A stretch of 64,000 nucleotides of DNA. Source: Phenylobacterium sp. (GTDB lineage Bacteria; Pseudomonadota; Alphaproteobacteria; Caulobacterales; Caulobacteraceae). Each line of letters begins with the position of its first letter. Within the stretch, counting starts at the first letter, position 1. The notes under the pieces are model-generated. The model made no database searches. It saw only the letters and a program-made list of their open reading frames with translations, and was not told the origin of the DNA. Positions 28,528 through 37,311 of this stretch are shown piece by piece. The stretch is from contig NZ_JAHBYD010000019.1 of the NCBI RefSeq assembly GCF_019636135.1, positions 39,730 through 103,729 on the forward strand, given 5' to 3'. Made by a program: the position numbers and the translations under genes.

Positions 28528-29517
28528 TCAGGCTCCTGCGATCGCGACGGGTGCGGCCTCGCGCGGGGCCAGCGACTTGGCCAGCTCGGCGATCGCCTTG
28601 ACCACCGGCAGCTTCCAGTGGGCCTCCGTGGTCAGCATCCAGCAGGCGTACTTGGCCGGCCAGGTGATCGCGATCTCCACCAGCTCGCCGCGGCCGAGCG
28701 GCCCCTCGAAGGCGAACCGCGGCCCCCAGGCGATGGCGTCGGACGTGCGCGCGCAGTCGGCGATGATGTCGTAGTCCTCGCAGAGGATGGCGCCGGCGTT
28801 GCGCAGCTCCTCGGGCGACATCACGCCCGCCCACTCGCGGAACGCCGGGATCGAGCCGGCGGACGCCAGCGGGAACTTCAGCAGGTCGCGCGGGGTCAGC
28901 GCGCGGCGCAGGTCCAGCGCCGGGTGGCCGGGGCGCACCACGGCGGCGCGGCGGTCCTCCACCACCTTGACCCGCATCAGCTCGCCGAACGGCCGGGCGC
29001 TCTCGTAGTAGCTGAAGACGATGTCGTAGCGGCCCTCGGCCATGGCCTGGACCAGGGAGTCGCCGTTCTCCTCCCGCACCTCCAGCTTGAGCAGCGGGAA
29101 CTTCTGCACGATCGCCGGGATCAGCGCCTTGAGCGGCTTGATGCGCGAGGCGGGGCCGGCGCCCATCCGCAGCCGGCCGCTGGCCCCGGTGGCGAGCAGC
29201 GCGATCTCCTGGCGCAGCGCCGAGGCCGAACCCAGCAGCGCCGGCCCCTTGTCGGCCAGGAGCTGGCCGTAGCGGGTCGGCCGCACGCTGCCGCCGCCGC
29301 GGTCGAAGAGCTGCACGCCGAGCTGCTGCTCCAGCCGCGCGATGCTCTTGCTGAGCGCCGGCTGGGTCAGGCTGAGGTTGCGCGCCGCGTCGGTGATGGC
29401 CCCGGTGCGGCAGACCTCCACCACCTGCTCGACATGCTTCAGCTCGATGAGGTCGTCGCTGTCCCAGCCGCGGGACAGGTGGGCCTCGTCGTTCGGGGGT
29501 GTGGGCCGCGGCATCAT
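28528..29517 (-). CDS. LysR-family transcriptional regulator
   Basis: A 329-residue regulator. After a 25-residue N-terminal tail, the helix-turn-helix reads IELKHVEQVVEVCRTGAITD and AARNLSLTQPALSKSIARLE. The effector domain includes GPASRIKPL, VRPGHPAL, LCEDYDIIADCA and YACWMLTT. It is a paralogue of the LysR protein at 12279-13187, sharing these blocks. Divergent from the HupE/DUF3604/TonB-receptor operon and leading the hydrolase-homologue and SDR genes, it could control both directions. Repeated ATTCC/GGAAT half-sites lie just upstream at 29540-29580. Confidence 0.9.
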   Translation of the reverse strand: MMPRPTPPNDEAHLSRGWDSDDLIELKHVEQVVEVCRTGAITDAARNLSLTQPALSKSIARLEQQLGVQLFDRGGGSVRPTRYGQLLADKGPALLGSASALRQEIALLATGASGRLRMGAGPASRIKPLKALIPAIVQKFPLLKLEVREENGDSLVQAMAEGRYDIVFSYYESARPFGELMRVKVVEDRRAAVVRPGHPALDLRRALTPRDLLKFPLASAGSIPAFREWAGVMSPEELRNAGAILCEDYDIIADCARTSDAIAWGPRFAFEGPLGRGELVEIAITWPAKYACWMLTTEAHWKLPVVKAIAELAKSLAPREAAPVAIAGA

Positions 29518-29539
29518 CGGGCTCCGTTTTAGGCAATGA

Positions 29540-29580
29540 ATTCCGGGATACCACATTCCCAGAAGGAATTTCGGCATTCC
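29540..29580. promoter_or_regulatory. Cluster of ATTCC/GGAAT half-sites
   Basis: ATTCC occurs at 29540, 29555 and 29576 and its complement GGAAT at 29565. Neighbouring half-sites form inverted pairs with 5- and 6-bp spacers. It lies 23 bp upstream of the LysR gene and about 80 bp before the HupE-like gene, the usual place for a LysR-type autoregulatory operator. Confidence 0.45.
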
Positions 29581-29659
29581 CCTGGATGCATGGACCGGCC
29601 CCAGCCGCACGCGTACCGCTCGCTCGAGGCCGCGGCAGACGGCAGGGGACCGACCGGAC

Positions 29660-30859
29660 GTGGGCGAGGGATCGACAGTTCGAAAGCCGTGGCCGCGGCG
29701 CGCCGCGACCGCCGTCGGCCTGTGGCTCGCGACGCTGGTCCTGCTGCTGGGCGCGGCCTCGGCGGCCCAGGCGCACAACCTGCCCTACGCCCTGGTCGAC
29801 CTGCGCATCGCGCCTGGCGGCAAGCTCGACATCGCGCTCCGCTGCCACCTGACGCCGCTGATCCAGGGCCTGCCGCAGGGCGCGCCCGACGACGCGGCGG
29901 TGGCGCGCCTGACGGCGATGAGCGACGCCGAGATCGCCGCACGTTCGGACGAGGTCGCCGGCCGGATCCGCGGGATGCTGAGCCTGCGCGCCGACGGCCG
30001 GCTCGTCGACGTGGCGGTCCGGATGCCGACGCCGGCGCAGATCCGCGCCGAGGCGCTGACGCCGCGCCTTAGCCCCACGCCCTCGGAGCCGATCGCGATC
30101 ACCGCGCAGGCGCCGGCGGGGACCGCCGTCGTCGACATCGCGCTGCCCCCGTCGCTGGGGCCGGCGGTGCTCTCGACGCGCTATCCGGACGGCACGACCA
30201 CTACCGCGCCGATCCCGGACGGCCAGCGCAGCCCGGACCTGCGGCTCGCCGGCCCGGACCCGGTGCTCGACCAGGTCGACGCCGTGCTCCGCTTCGTGCG
30301 CCTGGGCTTCGGCCACATCCTGCCCGGCGGGCTCGACCACATCCTGTTCGTCGTGGCCCTGGCGATGGGCGCGCCGCGGCTGGGCCCGCTGGTGAAGCTC
30401 GCCACCACCTTCACCCTCGCCCACTCGCTGACGCTCAGCCTGGCGGCCCTCGGGATGGTCTCGGCGCCGGCCGCCATCGTGGAGCCCGCGATCACGCTCT
30501 CGATCGCGGTGGCGGCGGCGCTGTCGTTCCGCGCGTCCTCGACCGACGTGGGCTGGGTGCGGCTGGGCGTCGTGTTCGGCTTCGGCCTGCTGCACGGCCT
30601 GGGCTTCGCCGGCGCGCTCGCCGAGACCGGCCTGCCGCGCGGGGCCGAGCTGACCGCCCTGGCCGCCTTCAACGTCGGGATCGAGCTGGCGCAGATCGCC
30701 GTCATCGCCCTGGTCCTGGCCGCCCTGCGCCTCGCCGCGCCGCTGGCGCGCGACCCGCTGCTGATCTCCCGCCCCGTCACGGCCTGCGTCGCCGTGGCCG
30801 GGCTGCTCTGGACCGCCCAGCGCCTCGTCCTCGAGTTCGCGCCGGCCACCCTCGGATGA
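29660..30859 (+). CDS. HupE/UreJ-like membrane protein
   Basis: A 399-residue protein. A signal/anchor segment (VGLWLATLVLLLGAASAAQA) is followed by a periplasmic region of about 170 residues and then about six membrane helices from residue 215 on. His-containing membrane motifs GFGHILPGGLDHILFVVAL, TFTLAHSLTLSLA and GLLHGLGFAGAL are those of HupE/UreJ-type proteins, some of which carry nickel or cobalt. In this position a metal-supply role for the downstream DUF3604 protein is conceivable but unproven. The start is a GTG at 29660. It is 13 bp upstream of the DUF3604 gene. Confidence 0.8.
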   Translation: MGEGSTVRKPWPRRAATAVGLWLATLVLLLGAASAAQAHNLPYALVDLRIAPGGKLDIALRCHLTPLIQGLPQGAPDDAAVARLTAMSDAEIAARSDEVAGRIRGMLSLRADGRLVDVAVRMPTPAQIRAEALTPRLSPTPSEPIAITAQAPAGTAVVDIALPPSLGPAVLSTRYPDGTTTTAPIPDGQRSPDLRLAGPDPVLDQVDAVLRFVRLGFGHILPGGLDHILFVVALAMGAPRLGPLVKLATTFTLAHSLTLSLAALGMVSAPAAIVEPAITLSIAVAAALSFRASSTDVGWVRLGVVFGFGLLHGLGFAGALAETGLPRGAELTALAAFNVGIELAQIAVIALVLAALRLAAPLARDPLLISRPVTACVAVAGLLWTAQRLVLEFAPATLG

Positions 30860-30872
30860 AGGATCCCCGCCC

Positions 30873-33518
30873 ATGACCATCTGGTCCCGCCGCCAGACCC
30901 TGGGCGCGCTCGCGCTCGCGGGCGCCTCGACCATCCCGCTCGGCTGGGCGGCGTCGCAGACCCTGCTGCAACCCGAGACGCCCGCACCCGGCGACTACAT
31001 GAGCCGGTCCCTGCGCAAGCGGGTCGAGCAGTTGAAGCGCGACGTGGCGCTGGCCCCGACGACGGTCGCGACCACGCGGGCGCGGACCGAGGTGCTCTAC
31101 GCCTGGATGAACGCGATGTCGCTGACGGGGCAGTACCTGCACCCGGACATCCCGCAGCTCATCACCACCATGAACGCCCCGGGCTTCCCGGAGACCGGCG
31201 AACGCGCCCGCGACCGCATGCTGGCGGCCCTGGACCAGTACATCCGCACCCTGACCGCGCTGGAGAAGAACCCGAAGCTCACGGGCACGGTGTCGGCGAA
31301 GACCGAGGGGCCCTGGTACGTCGACAGCTACGTCCAGTTCGAACAGACCTACACGGTGGGCGAGGCGCCCCTGACGGCCGGCGGCGGGATCGTGATCCCG
31401 AACCACTTCTACTTCACCTTCGCCGACCTGCAGGCCACCGACCCGCACGCCGACAACTACATCTCCTGCCGCACGTCGAACCCGGCGGTGAGGATCGTGC
31501 GCGACACCTTCCCGATCGCGGGGATGTTCTCCACGGGGCTCGGCGTCGGCGAGATGCCGCGGGTCTTCTTCAGGATCGCCGAGGGCGAGCTCGCGCCGGG
31601 CGACACGGTGACGGTCACCTACGGCGATCGTTCCGGCGGCTCGAAGGGCCTCCTGCTGTTCCAGGTCTCCAACTCGGGCGTCCGCTTCCCGTTCTGGGTG
31701 ATGACCGGGAAGGACGGCCTGCTGCTGACGCCGCGCGAGGTCACGACGCCGCTGCTGGGCGGGCCGGCCGCCAGCGTCCGCGGCTTCAATCCCTCGATCG
31801 TCAAGCCGAACGAGCCGTTCGAGCTGTCGGTCCGCACCGAGGACCGCTTCCGCAACCTCGCCACCGGCGGCGCGCCGGCCTGGAAGGTGCTGCTGGACGG
31901 CAAGCCGTTCCGCGAGATCCCGGCGTCGGCCAACGCGATCACCGTCCTGCGCGACGTGAAGGTCGCCGACCTCGGCGTGCATCGCTTCCAGATCGTCTCG
32001 GCCGACGGACGCTTCAGGGGCGAGTCCGCGCCGGTGCGGGTGGAGGCCGACCCGACCGACCGCATCTACTGGGGCGAGACCCATGGCCACTGCGGCTTCT
32101 CGGAAGGCATGGGCCTCGCCGACGCCTATTTCGAGTTCGCGCGCGACGAGTCGCGGCTCGACTTCGTCAGCCTCACCGAGCACGACCTCTGGATGGACGC
32201 GAGCGAGTGGGAGCAGATGCGCACCGCCGCCCGCAAGTTCGACGCGCCCGGCCGGTTCATCACCTACATGGGCTACGAGTGGACGGTGCTGTCGGCGTAC
32301 GGCGGCCACCACAACGTGATCTTCCGCAATCTTGACGGGGTGCAGCCGGTCCCGAGCCAGCTCTTCCCGGCCCTGCCCGACCTCTACCGCGGCCTGCGCA
32401 AGCACTATGCGCCCAAGGACGTGCTGGTGATCCCGCACGCCCACATGACGGCCGATGCGACGCAGAACGACGCGGCGCTGGAACCCGTGGTCGAGATCGT
32501 CTCCGAGCACGGCATCTTCGAGTGGCTGGGCAAGCGCTACCTGGCGAACGGCTGGCAGCTCGGGTTCGTGGGCGGCGGCGACGACCACCTGGGCCACCCC
32601 GGCTACAAGATGCGGCCGCTGGGCCGCTTCTACTTCGACGGCACGGGCGGGCTCGCGGCCGTCAGCGCGCCGGCCAAGGACCGCAACGTCCTCTTCGACG
32701 CCATCAAGGACCGGCGCACCTACGCCACCACCAGCGACCGGATCATCCTGAAGGCGGCGCTGAACGGCGCGCGGATGGGCGCGGTGACGCCGAGCGCGGC
32801 GCGTCGCGTGGTCGAGGGCCTCGTCCACGGCACCGGCCCGATCCAGTCGATCACCCTGGTGAAGAACGGCAAGGACCTGGCCAGCCGGAACTTCGAGGCG
32901 CCGGACGGGGCCGGCGACGGCAACATGGTCGAGGTCGGCTTCTGGTCGACGTCCGAGCCCGCCAAGCCGCTGCAGGGCTCGCGCACCGAGCGGGTCTGGA
33001 CCGGCACGATCAAGGTGACCGGCGCGAAGCTGGAGGGCGCGTTCAGCCCGCAGGTCGAGGCGCTGAACTACCTCTCCGAATGGGTCCGGCCGCAGCCGGG
33101 CGCCGCCGACACCATCACCTTCCGCCTGACCACCCGCGGCTACGCCAAGGCCGTGCGCCTGAAGCTGAGCGGCGACCTCTCCAAGGCCCGGATCCAGGTG
33201 AGCCTCGCGCTCGCCGACGGGACGGACGCCGTCCACGCCGCCGACGTGCCGCCGCCCGGACAGGCCAGGGACCTCACTATCCCGTTGCCCGTCGCCGCAA
33301 GGGGCGCGGCGCCGTCCAGCGCGTCGGACGACATGATCTCCGTGCGCCAGGTCCGGCCCGCGACCGAACGCGACCGCACCTTCCGCTTCGAGGACGCGGA
33401 AGGCCCGAAGGACGGCGACAACTACTACGTCCGCGTCGTCCAGGCCGACGGCGCCGGCGCGTGGTCGAGCCCCTGGTGGGTGGGCGCGGCGCCGAAGCGC
33501 CCGGCCATCAGGAAATGA
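30873..33518 (+). CDS. Exported DUF3604 protein (PHP-like)
   Basis: An 881-residue protein with a Tat-like leader (WSRRQTLGALALAGAS). The N-terminal 380 residues look like beta-sandwich regions (IVIPNHFYFTFADLQATDPH). A PHP-like DUF3604 domain starts at IYWGETHGHCGFSEGMG and continues with LDFVSLTEHDLW, GYEWTVLSAYGGHHNVIF, VLVIPHAH and GGGDDHLGHPG. These His and Asp motifs suggest a metal-dependent phosphoesterase-type site. The real reaction of DUF3604 proteins is not established. The gene lies between the HupE-like gene and a TonB receptor gene on the same strand (gaps 13 and 14 bp), so export and uptake of one substrate class is a fair inference. Confidence 0.85.
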   Translation: MTIWSRRQTLGALALAGASTIPLGWAASQTLLQPETPAPGDYMSRSLRKRVEQLKRDVALAPTTVATTRARTEVLYAWMNAMSLTGQYLHPDIPQLITTMNAPGFPETGERARDRMLAALDQYIRTLTALEKNPKLTGTVSAKTEGPWYVDSYVQFEQTYTVGEAPLTAGGGIVIPNHFYFTFADLQATDPHADNYISCRTSNPAVRIVRDTFPIAGMFSTGLGVGEMPRVFFRIAEGELAPGDTVTVTYGDRSGGSKGLLLFQVSNSGVRFPFWVMTGKDGLLLTPREVTTPLLGGPAASVRGFNPSIVKPNEPFELSVRTEDRFRNLATGGAPAWKVLLDGKPFREIPASANAITVLRDVKVADLGVHRFQIVSADGRFRGESAPVRVEADPTDRIYWGETHGHCGFSEGMGLADAYFEFARDESRLDFVSLTEHDLWMDASEWEQMRTAARKFDAPGRFITYMGYEWTVLSAYGGHHNVIFRNLDGVQPVPSQLFPALPDLYRGLRKHYAPKDVLVIPHAHMTADATQNDAALEPVVEIVSEHGIFEWLGKRYLANGWQLGFVGGGDDHLGHPGYKMRPLGRFYFDGTGGLAAVSAPAKDRNVLFDAIKDRRTYATTSDRIILKAALNGARMGAVTPSAARRVVEGLVHGTGPIQSITLVKNGKDLASRNFEAPDGAGDGNMVEVGFWSTSEPAKPLQGSRTERVWTGTIKVTGAKLEGAFSPQVEALNYLSEWVRPQPGAADTITFRLTTRGYAKAVRLKLSGDLSKARIQVSLALADGTDAVHAADVPPPGQARDLTIPLPVAARGAAPSSASDDMISVRQVRPATERDRTFRFEDAEGPKDGDNYYVRVVQADGAGAWSSPWWVGAAPKRPAIRK

Positions 33519-33532
33519 AGAGGGGAAACGAG

Positions 33533-36061
33533 ATGACCAACGAGAGCTCTGCGTTGCGCACCCCGCCGCGCCGGTCGTGGCGTCGGGCGCTGGCCTGCGG
33601 CGCGGCGGCCGTCGCGCTGCTCGACTTCGCCGGCACGGCGGCGTTCGCGGCGGAGCCCGACGGGACCGCCGCCACCGACGTCGGCGAAGTGATCGTCACC
33701 GCCACCAAACGCAATGAGCGTGTACGGGATGTCGCCGCCTCGGTCGCTGTCACCAGCGGCGAGCAGCTCGATGCCGTGGGTCCGGTCACGAACACGGCGG
33801 ATCTGGTGAGCGCCGTCCCAGGGGCGCGTTTCAACAACCTGGCCAACCCGCTGCTGAGCGAGGTGTCGATCCGGGGTTCGGGAACCCAGCGGGCCACGGG
33901 CGCCGACTCGTCCGTCGGCCTCTACGCCAACGGGGTCTTCGTCGGCTTCAGCGGCACCGGCGGCCGCAACTTCGCGCCCATCGACTCCTTCGATGTCGAG
34001 AGGGTGGAGGTCCTGTCGGGCCCACAAGGCGCCCTCTACGGGCGCAACGCCGAATTCGGCGTGGTCAACCTGATCTCCACGCGACCAAGATTCGAGACGT
34101 CCGGGGAGGTGGAGAGCACCTACACGTTCGAGACCAATCAGTGGATCGGCAAGGCGATCCTCAACTACGAACTCAACGACAACGTCGCGATCCGCCTCAG
34201 CGCGCAGGACACGGAGCAGAACAAGGGCTTCGTCTACAACCCCACGCAGGACCGCTACTACGACCACACCAGCGGTTACCTCCTGCGCGGCCAGGTCCGC
34301 TACCGCACGGACAAGCTCGATGTCACCTTCCTGGCCCAGCGACAGGACCTGCGCCTGCCGTCGTTCTGGTCAGCCTTCACCTTCCTGCCGGCCGATCCCG
34401 CCACCGGCTTCCCGGGCAACGCCAACTATCCGAAAGGCTTCGTCCAGGATCCACGAAATATCCCGTCGAACGGAAGGGTGGAGGCGAATCAGGAGGTCGA
34501 CAATCTCAACCTGTCGGTCGAGTACGACCTGAGCTGGGCGCAGTTGGTCTCGACCTCGAGCTTCCGAAAGACCAACATCGAACAATTCGCGGACCCGGAT
34601 ATCCTCGACGTCCCGACCCTCATCGCGCTGCAACAGCAGGGCAACCGCGGCGCCTGGCCATTTTCCCAGAACGAGAACCGGGGCGAAACCAAGAGCTACT
34701 ATCAGGATATCCACTTGGCCGGCGCGCCGGTCATGGACGAGCGGCTGACCTGGCTGGTCGGCCTGGAGCTGCTCCGCCAGCCGCAGAGCTCGAACCAGAC
34801 CGGAAATCAGAACCCCTGCGCGACCGACCGCGCGCCAAACCTCGTGATCGGTCAGGGCGTCTGCGGCGGGACACCGACCGCGCCCACCTGCACGCCGCTG
34901 CTGGGACCGACTTGTCCCGCCCCGGTGAGCCCCTACGGCTCGGTCCGGACGAACAGCGGCGTCTACAAATCCTGGGCTCCCTATGCATCGCTGAAGTTCA
35001 AGCTGGGCGGGGGCTTCGCGATCGGCGGCGATCTTCGGTACACGAAGGACCGCAAGACGGCCTATAGCCAGACCCGGCAGCTCTACACCGGCCTGCCCTA
35101 CCCGTTCCTGAGCGGCGGGGTGATCCCCGACACCGACTACAAGCTCACCGACAGCAATTGGACCTACACGGCCACGATCAGCTACACGATCCCGGGCACC
35201 GGCAACCTCGTCTACGCCAAGACCGGCACCGGTTACCGGGTCGGCGGCTTCAACTTCGCGACCTCGCCGCCGCTGATCAACCCGCCCTTCCCGACGGGCA
35301 TCAACGCAGCGACCAACTACGCGCCGATCACCAACAACTACGCCTCCGAGCGCAACAAGGCCTATGAGGTGGGCTTCAAGGGCGACGTCGCGCCGCGCAC
35401 CTACGTCACCTTCGCCGCCTACTGGCAGGAGACGACCGACGCGCTGGCCGCCGTCACCGACGGCTGCATGGTGACCAACGCCTGCCTGGCCGGCCCGACC
35501 AACTACGTCGTCAACGCCGGCACGGTCCACGGCTACGGGATCGAGGGACAGTTCAACACCGCGTTCGACCTCGCCGGCGGGGTGCTCACCTTCCAGTCGT
35601 CGGTGTCGAACCAGGTGGCCAAGTACCACAGGATCCCGGCCGCCGGCCCGAACGGCGAGAAGCTGAACGGCCTGCCGGTCGTCGACACCCAGATCGCCCA
35701 GAACCCGCAGTGGCTGGTCGACGCGACGCTCAACTACAAGCGGCCGATCACCGAGAGCCTGCGCGGCTTCCTGAACCTGCGCTTCCATGGCCAGTGGGGC
35801 GGCATCCAGGACCCGCAGGTCTCGGCCGTCGGCGCGTTCCGGATGGACGACTACCGCAGCATCGACCTGCGCACCGGCATGCAATACCGCGCGGTCGAGC
35901 TGGCGCTGATCGTGCGCAACCTCACGAGCGAGACCCACCGGCTGGCCCAGTTCCAGGCCAACGGCACGAACACGATCACCCGCCAGCTCGTCGCCGTGCA
36001 GTCGCAGCAGCGGCTCAGCCTGCCCCGCAGCTTCGGCGTCGAGGCCAGCTACCGCTGGTGA
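33533..36061 (+). CDS. TonB-dependent receptor
   Basis: An 842-residue outer-membrane receptor. After a leader that ends FAGTAAFAA, a TonB box VGEVIVTA (50-57) leads to the plug (VEVLSGPQGALYGRNAEFG) and a barrel ending in SFGVEASYRW. The barrel has Cys-rich insertions (NQNPCATDRAPN, GVCGGTPTAPTCTPLLG). The ATG at 33533 follows GAGGGG. An ATG at 33515 overlaps the upstream stop and would add six residues. It is the last gene of a HupE-DUF3604-receptor operon. The plug is related to the receptor at 4313-6556. By eye the first half is less GC-rich than its neighbours. A scrap of its 3' end is duplicated at 37106-37211. Confidence 0.93.
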   Translation: MTNESSALRTPPRRSWRRALACGAAAVALLDFAGTAAFAAEPDGTAATDVGEVIVTATKRNERVRDVAASVAVTSGEQLDAVGPVTNTADLVSAVPGARFNNLANPLLSEVSIRGSGTQRATGADSSVGLYANGVFVGFSGTGGRNFAPIDSFDVERVEVLSGPQGALYGRNAEFGVVNLISTRPRFETSGEVESTYTFETNQWIGKAILNYELNDNVAIRLSAQDTEQNKGFVYNPTQDRYYDHTSGYLLRGQVRYRTDKLDVTFLAQRQDLRLPSFWSAFTFLPADPATGFPGNANYPKGFVQDPRNIPSNGRVEANQEVDNLNLSVEYDLSWAQLVSTSSFRKTNIEQFADPDILDVPTLIALQQQGNRGAWPFSQNENRGETKSYYQDIHLAGAPVMDERLTWLVGLELLRQPQSSNQTGNQNPCATDRAPNLVIGQGVCGGTPTAPTCTPLLGPTCPAPVSPYGSVRTNSGVYKSWAPYASLKFKLGGGFAIGGDLRYTKDRKTAYSQTRQLYTGLPYPFLSGGVIPDTDYKLTDSNWTYTATISYTIPGTGNLVYAKTGTGYRVGGFNFATSPPLINPPFPTGINAATNYAPITNNYASERNKAYEVGFKGDVAPRTYVTFAAYWQETTDALAAVTDGCMVTNACLAGPTNYVVNAGTVHGYGIEGQFNTAFDLAGGVLTFQSSVSNQVAKYHRIPAAGPNGEKLNGLPVVDTQIAQNPQWLVDATLNYKRPITESLRGFLNLRFHGQWGGIQDPQVSAVGAFRMDDYRSIDLRTGMQYRAVELALIVRNLTSETHRLAQFQANGTNTITRQLVAVQSQQRLSLPRSFGVEASYRW

Positions 36062-36223
36062 CGCCGCACAGGTCCCTCCCCCGAGACCCTGGCCGGCGGC
36101 GCCCCCCGGGCCGCCGCCGGCCCGCTTCTTCCGGGAGCGACGTCAGGAGAAGCGCCCCGCCGGCTTGCGGCGGGGCGTTCCCGGCGGTCGGACCGACAGG
36201 GTGCGATCGATCAGGCCGCCTGG
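35864..36223 (+). repeat. Parental segments of a dispersed duplication
   Basis: 35864-35968 (inside the receptor gene) and 36119-36223 (downstream, with the terminator) recur at 37106-37211 and 37206-37311. The 150 bp between them are absent from the second copy. The second segment ends exactly at the sequence that forms the last codons of the PEP-CTERM gene at 37299. Confidence 0.85.
36153..36177. terminator. Terminator-like hairpin between convergent genes
   Basis: Perfect 9-bp arms CGCCCCGCC and GGCGGGGCG with loop GGCTTGC, 92 bp after the receptor stop. It lies between the rightward receptor gene and the leftward PEP-CTERM gene, so it may serve both. An identical hairpin is at 37241-37265. 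Confidence 0.65.
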
Positions 36224-36277
36224 TGGGCATCGTGTCACCGAAACCCTTTGAAACCCCCTGGCCGAGACCTTCGCGCG

Positions 36278-36946
36278 TCAGGCGGGGACCAGCCGCCGGC
36301 GCCGCAGGACCGCGCCGGCCAGGCCGAAGCCGCCGATCATCATGGCCCAGGTCGCCGGCTCGGGAACGACGCCCGTGACGGGGTTGGTGGTCGCCTGGTA
36401 GCGAAGCACGAAGCCCTGGAGTTCGAACGGCGAGGTGTCGCCGGGATCGAAAGGCGTGAGGTTCTCGATCGTTATGCCGACGAAGAGCTGGCTGAAGCTG
36501 AACGCCGGTCCGGGGGAGAGGATCGCCGAGCCGGCGGCGCAGTTGCTGCAGGCGCTGCCATAGGTTTCCCCGGCCAGGGATCCGTCCAGCGGCTGGACGG
36601 ATCCCGTGCTGATGAAGCCGAAGCCGGGCGGGAACCCGAACTGGCCGGACGTCAGCAGGTCCACCCCGAAGAAGGTGATGTCCGAGGCCGGCACGTCGAG
36701 GAACGTGTCCAGCGTCACGGTCAGATTGAAGACGTCCCCGACCTGGAGCTCGAAGGGCGCGAAGTCGTCGCCCGCCAGCAGGTCGAGGGTGTAGAATTGC
36801 GTGTCGCCCGACGTGCCGGTGGAGCCGGCGGACACGACGCCGTTGAGGTTCAAGTCGTAGACGTCCGCCTGGGCGGCTCCCGCCGCGAGGAGGACGGCGC
36901 CCGCCGCCGTGATCGCGCCCAAGCGCTGGAATAGATCGCCCTTCAT
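36278..36946 (-). CDS. PEPxxWA-CTERM secreted protein
   Basis: A 222-residue exported protein. It starts MKGDLFQRLGAITAAGAVLL with cleavage after AAQA. The body is Gly/Thr/Phe-rich and beta-like, with a CSNC motif in YGSACSNCAAG. The C-terminal signal is VPEPATWAMMIGGFGLAG and then RRRRLVPA. The ATG at 36946 has GAAGG upstream, and an ATG at 36961 is the alternative. The function is unknown. Such proteins are processed at the outer envelope by exosortase/archaeosortase relatives. The gene converges on the TonB receptor and is separated from it by a strong hairpin. Confidence 0.85.
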   Translation of the reverse strand: MKGDLFQRLGAITAAGAVLLAAGAAQADVYDLNLNGVVSAGSTGTSGDTQFYTLDLLAGDDFAPFELQVGDVFNLTVTLDTFLDVPASDITFFGVDLLTSGQFGFPPGFGFISTGSVQPLDGSLAGETYGSACSNCAAGSAILSPGPAFSFSQLFVGITIENLTPFDPGDTSPFELQGFVLRYQATTNPVTGVVPEPATWAMMIGGFGLAGAVLRRRRLVPA

Positions 36947-37105
36947 CGACTGACCCTTCATACTCGTATCGCGGCCATGGGCCGCCCACTTGCGCCCGCC
37001 CAGCTCGTGACGAGGCGGTCTCAGGGGCCAAGGCGCCGTTTGCGGGCCTTACGGCTCAGCCTGGCGCGATTATTTCTTGAGATTTGGGGCCGGCCAGGAC
37101 GAGCG

Positions 37106-37311
37106 GACCTGCGCACCGGCGTGCAGCACCGCTGCGGTCGAGCTGGCGCTGATCGTGCGCAACCTCACGAACGAGACCCACCGGCTGGCCCAGTTCCAGG
37201 CTAACGGCCCGCCTCTTTCCGGGAGCGACGTCAGGAGAAGCGCCCCGCCGGCTTGCGGCGGGGCGTTCCCGGCGGTCGGACCGACAGGGTGCGGTCGATC
37301 AGGCCGCCTGG
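37106..37311 (+). pseudogene. Chimeric duplicate of receptor 3' end plus terminator
   Basis: 37106-37211 matches codons near the end of the TonB receptor (the block encoding LRTGMQ...VELALIVRNLT) with several substitutions and a one-base insertion near 37131 that breaks the frame. 37206-37311 matches the non-coding segment 36119-36223 with its hairpin. No start or upstream receptor sequence is present. It is a decayed remnant, not a gene, and most of 36947-37298 consists of it plus the PEP-CTERM promoter region. Confidence 0.85.
37241..37265. terminator. Second copy of terminator-like hairpin
   Basis: The same 9-bp arms and 7-nt loop as at 36153-36177, 33 bp downstream of the stop codon of the leftward PEP-CTERM gene. 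It probably ends that transcript. Confidence 0.6.

Noticed and set aside
27773..30934. A 1053-codon minus-strand open frame covering the hydrolase homologue and the HupE-like gene.
   Set aside because: Only its last 249 codons are a gene. The rest is antisense to the HupE-like and DUF3604 genes or out of frame with the LysR gene.
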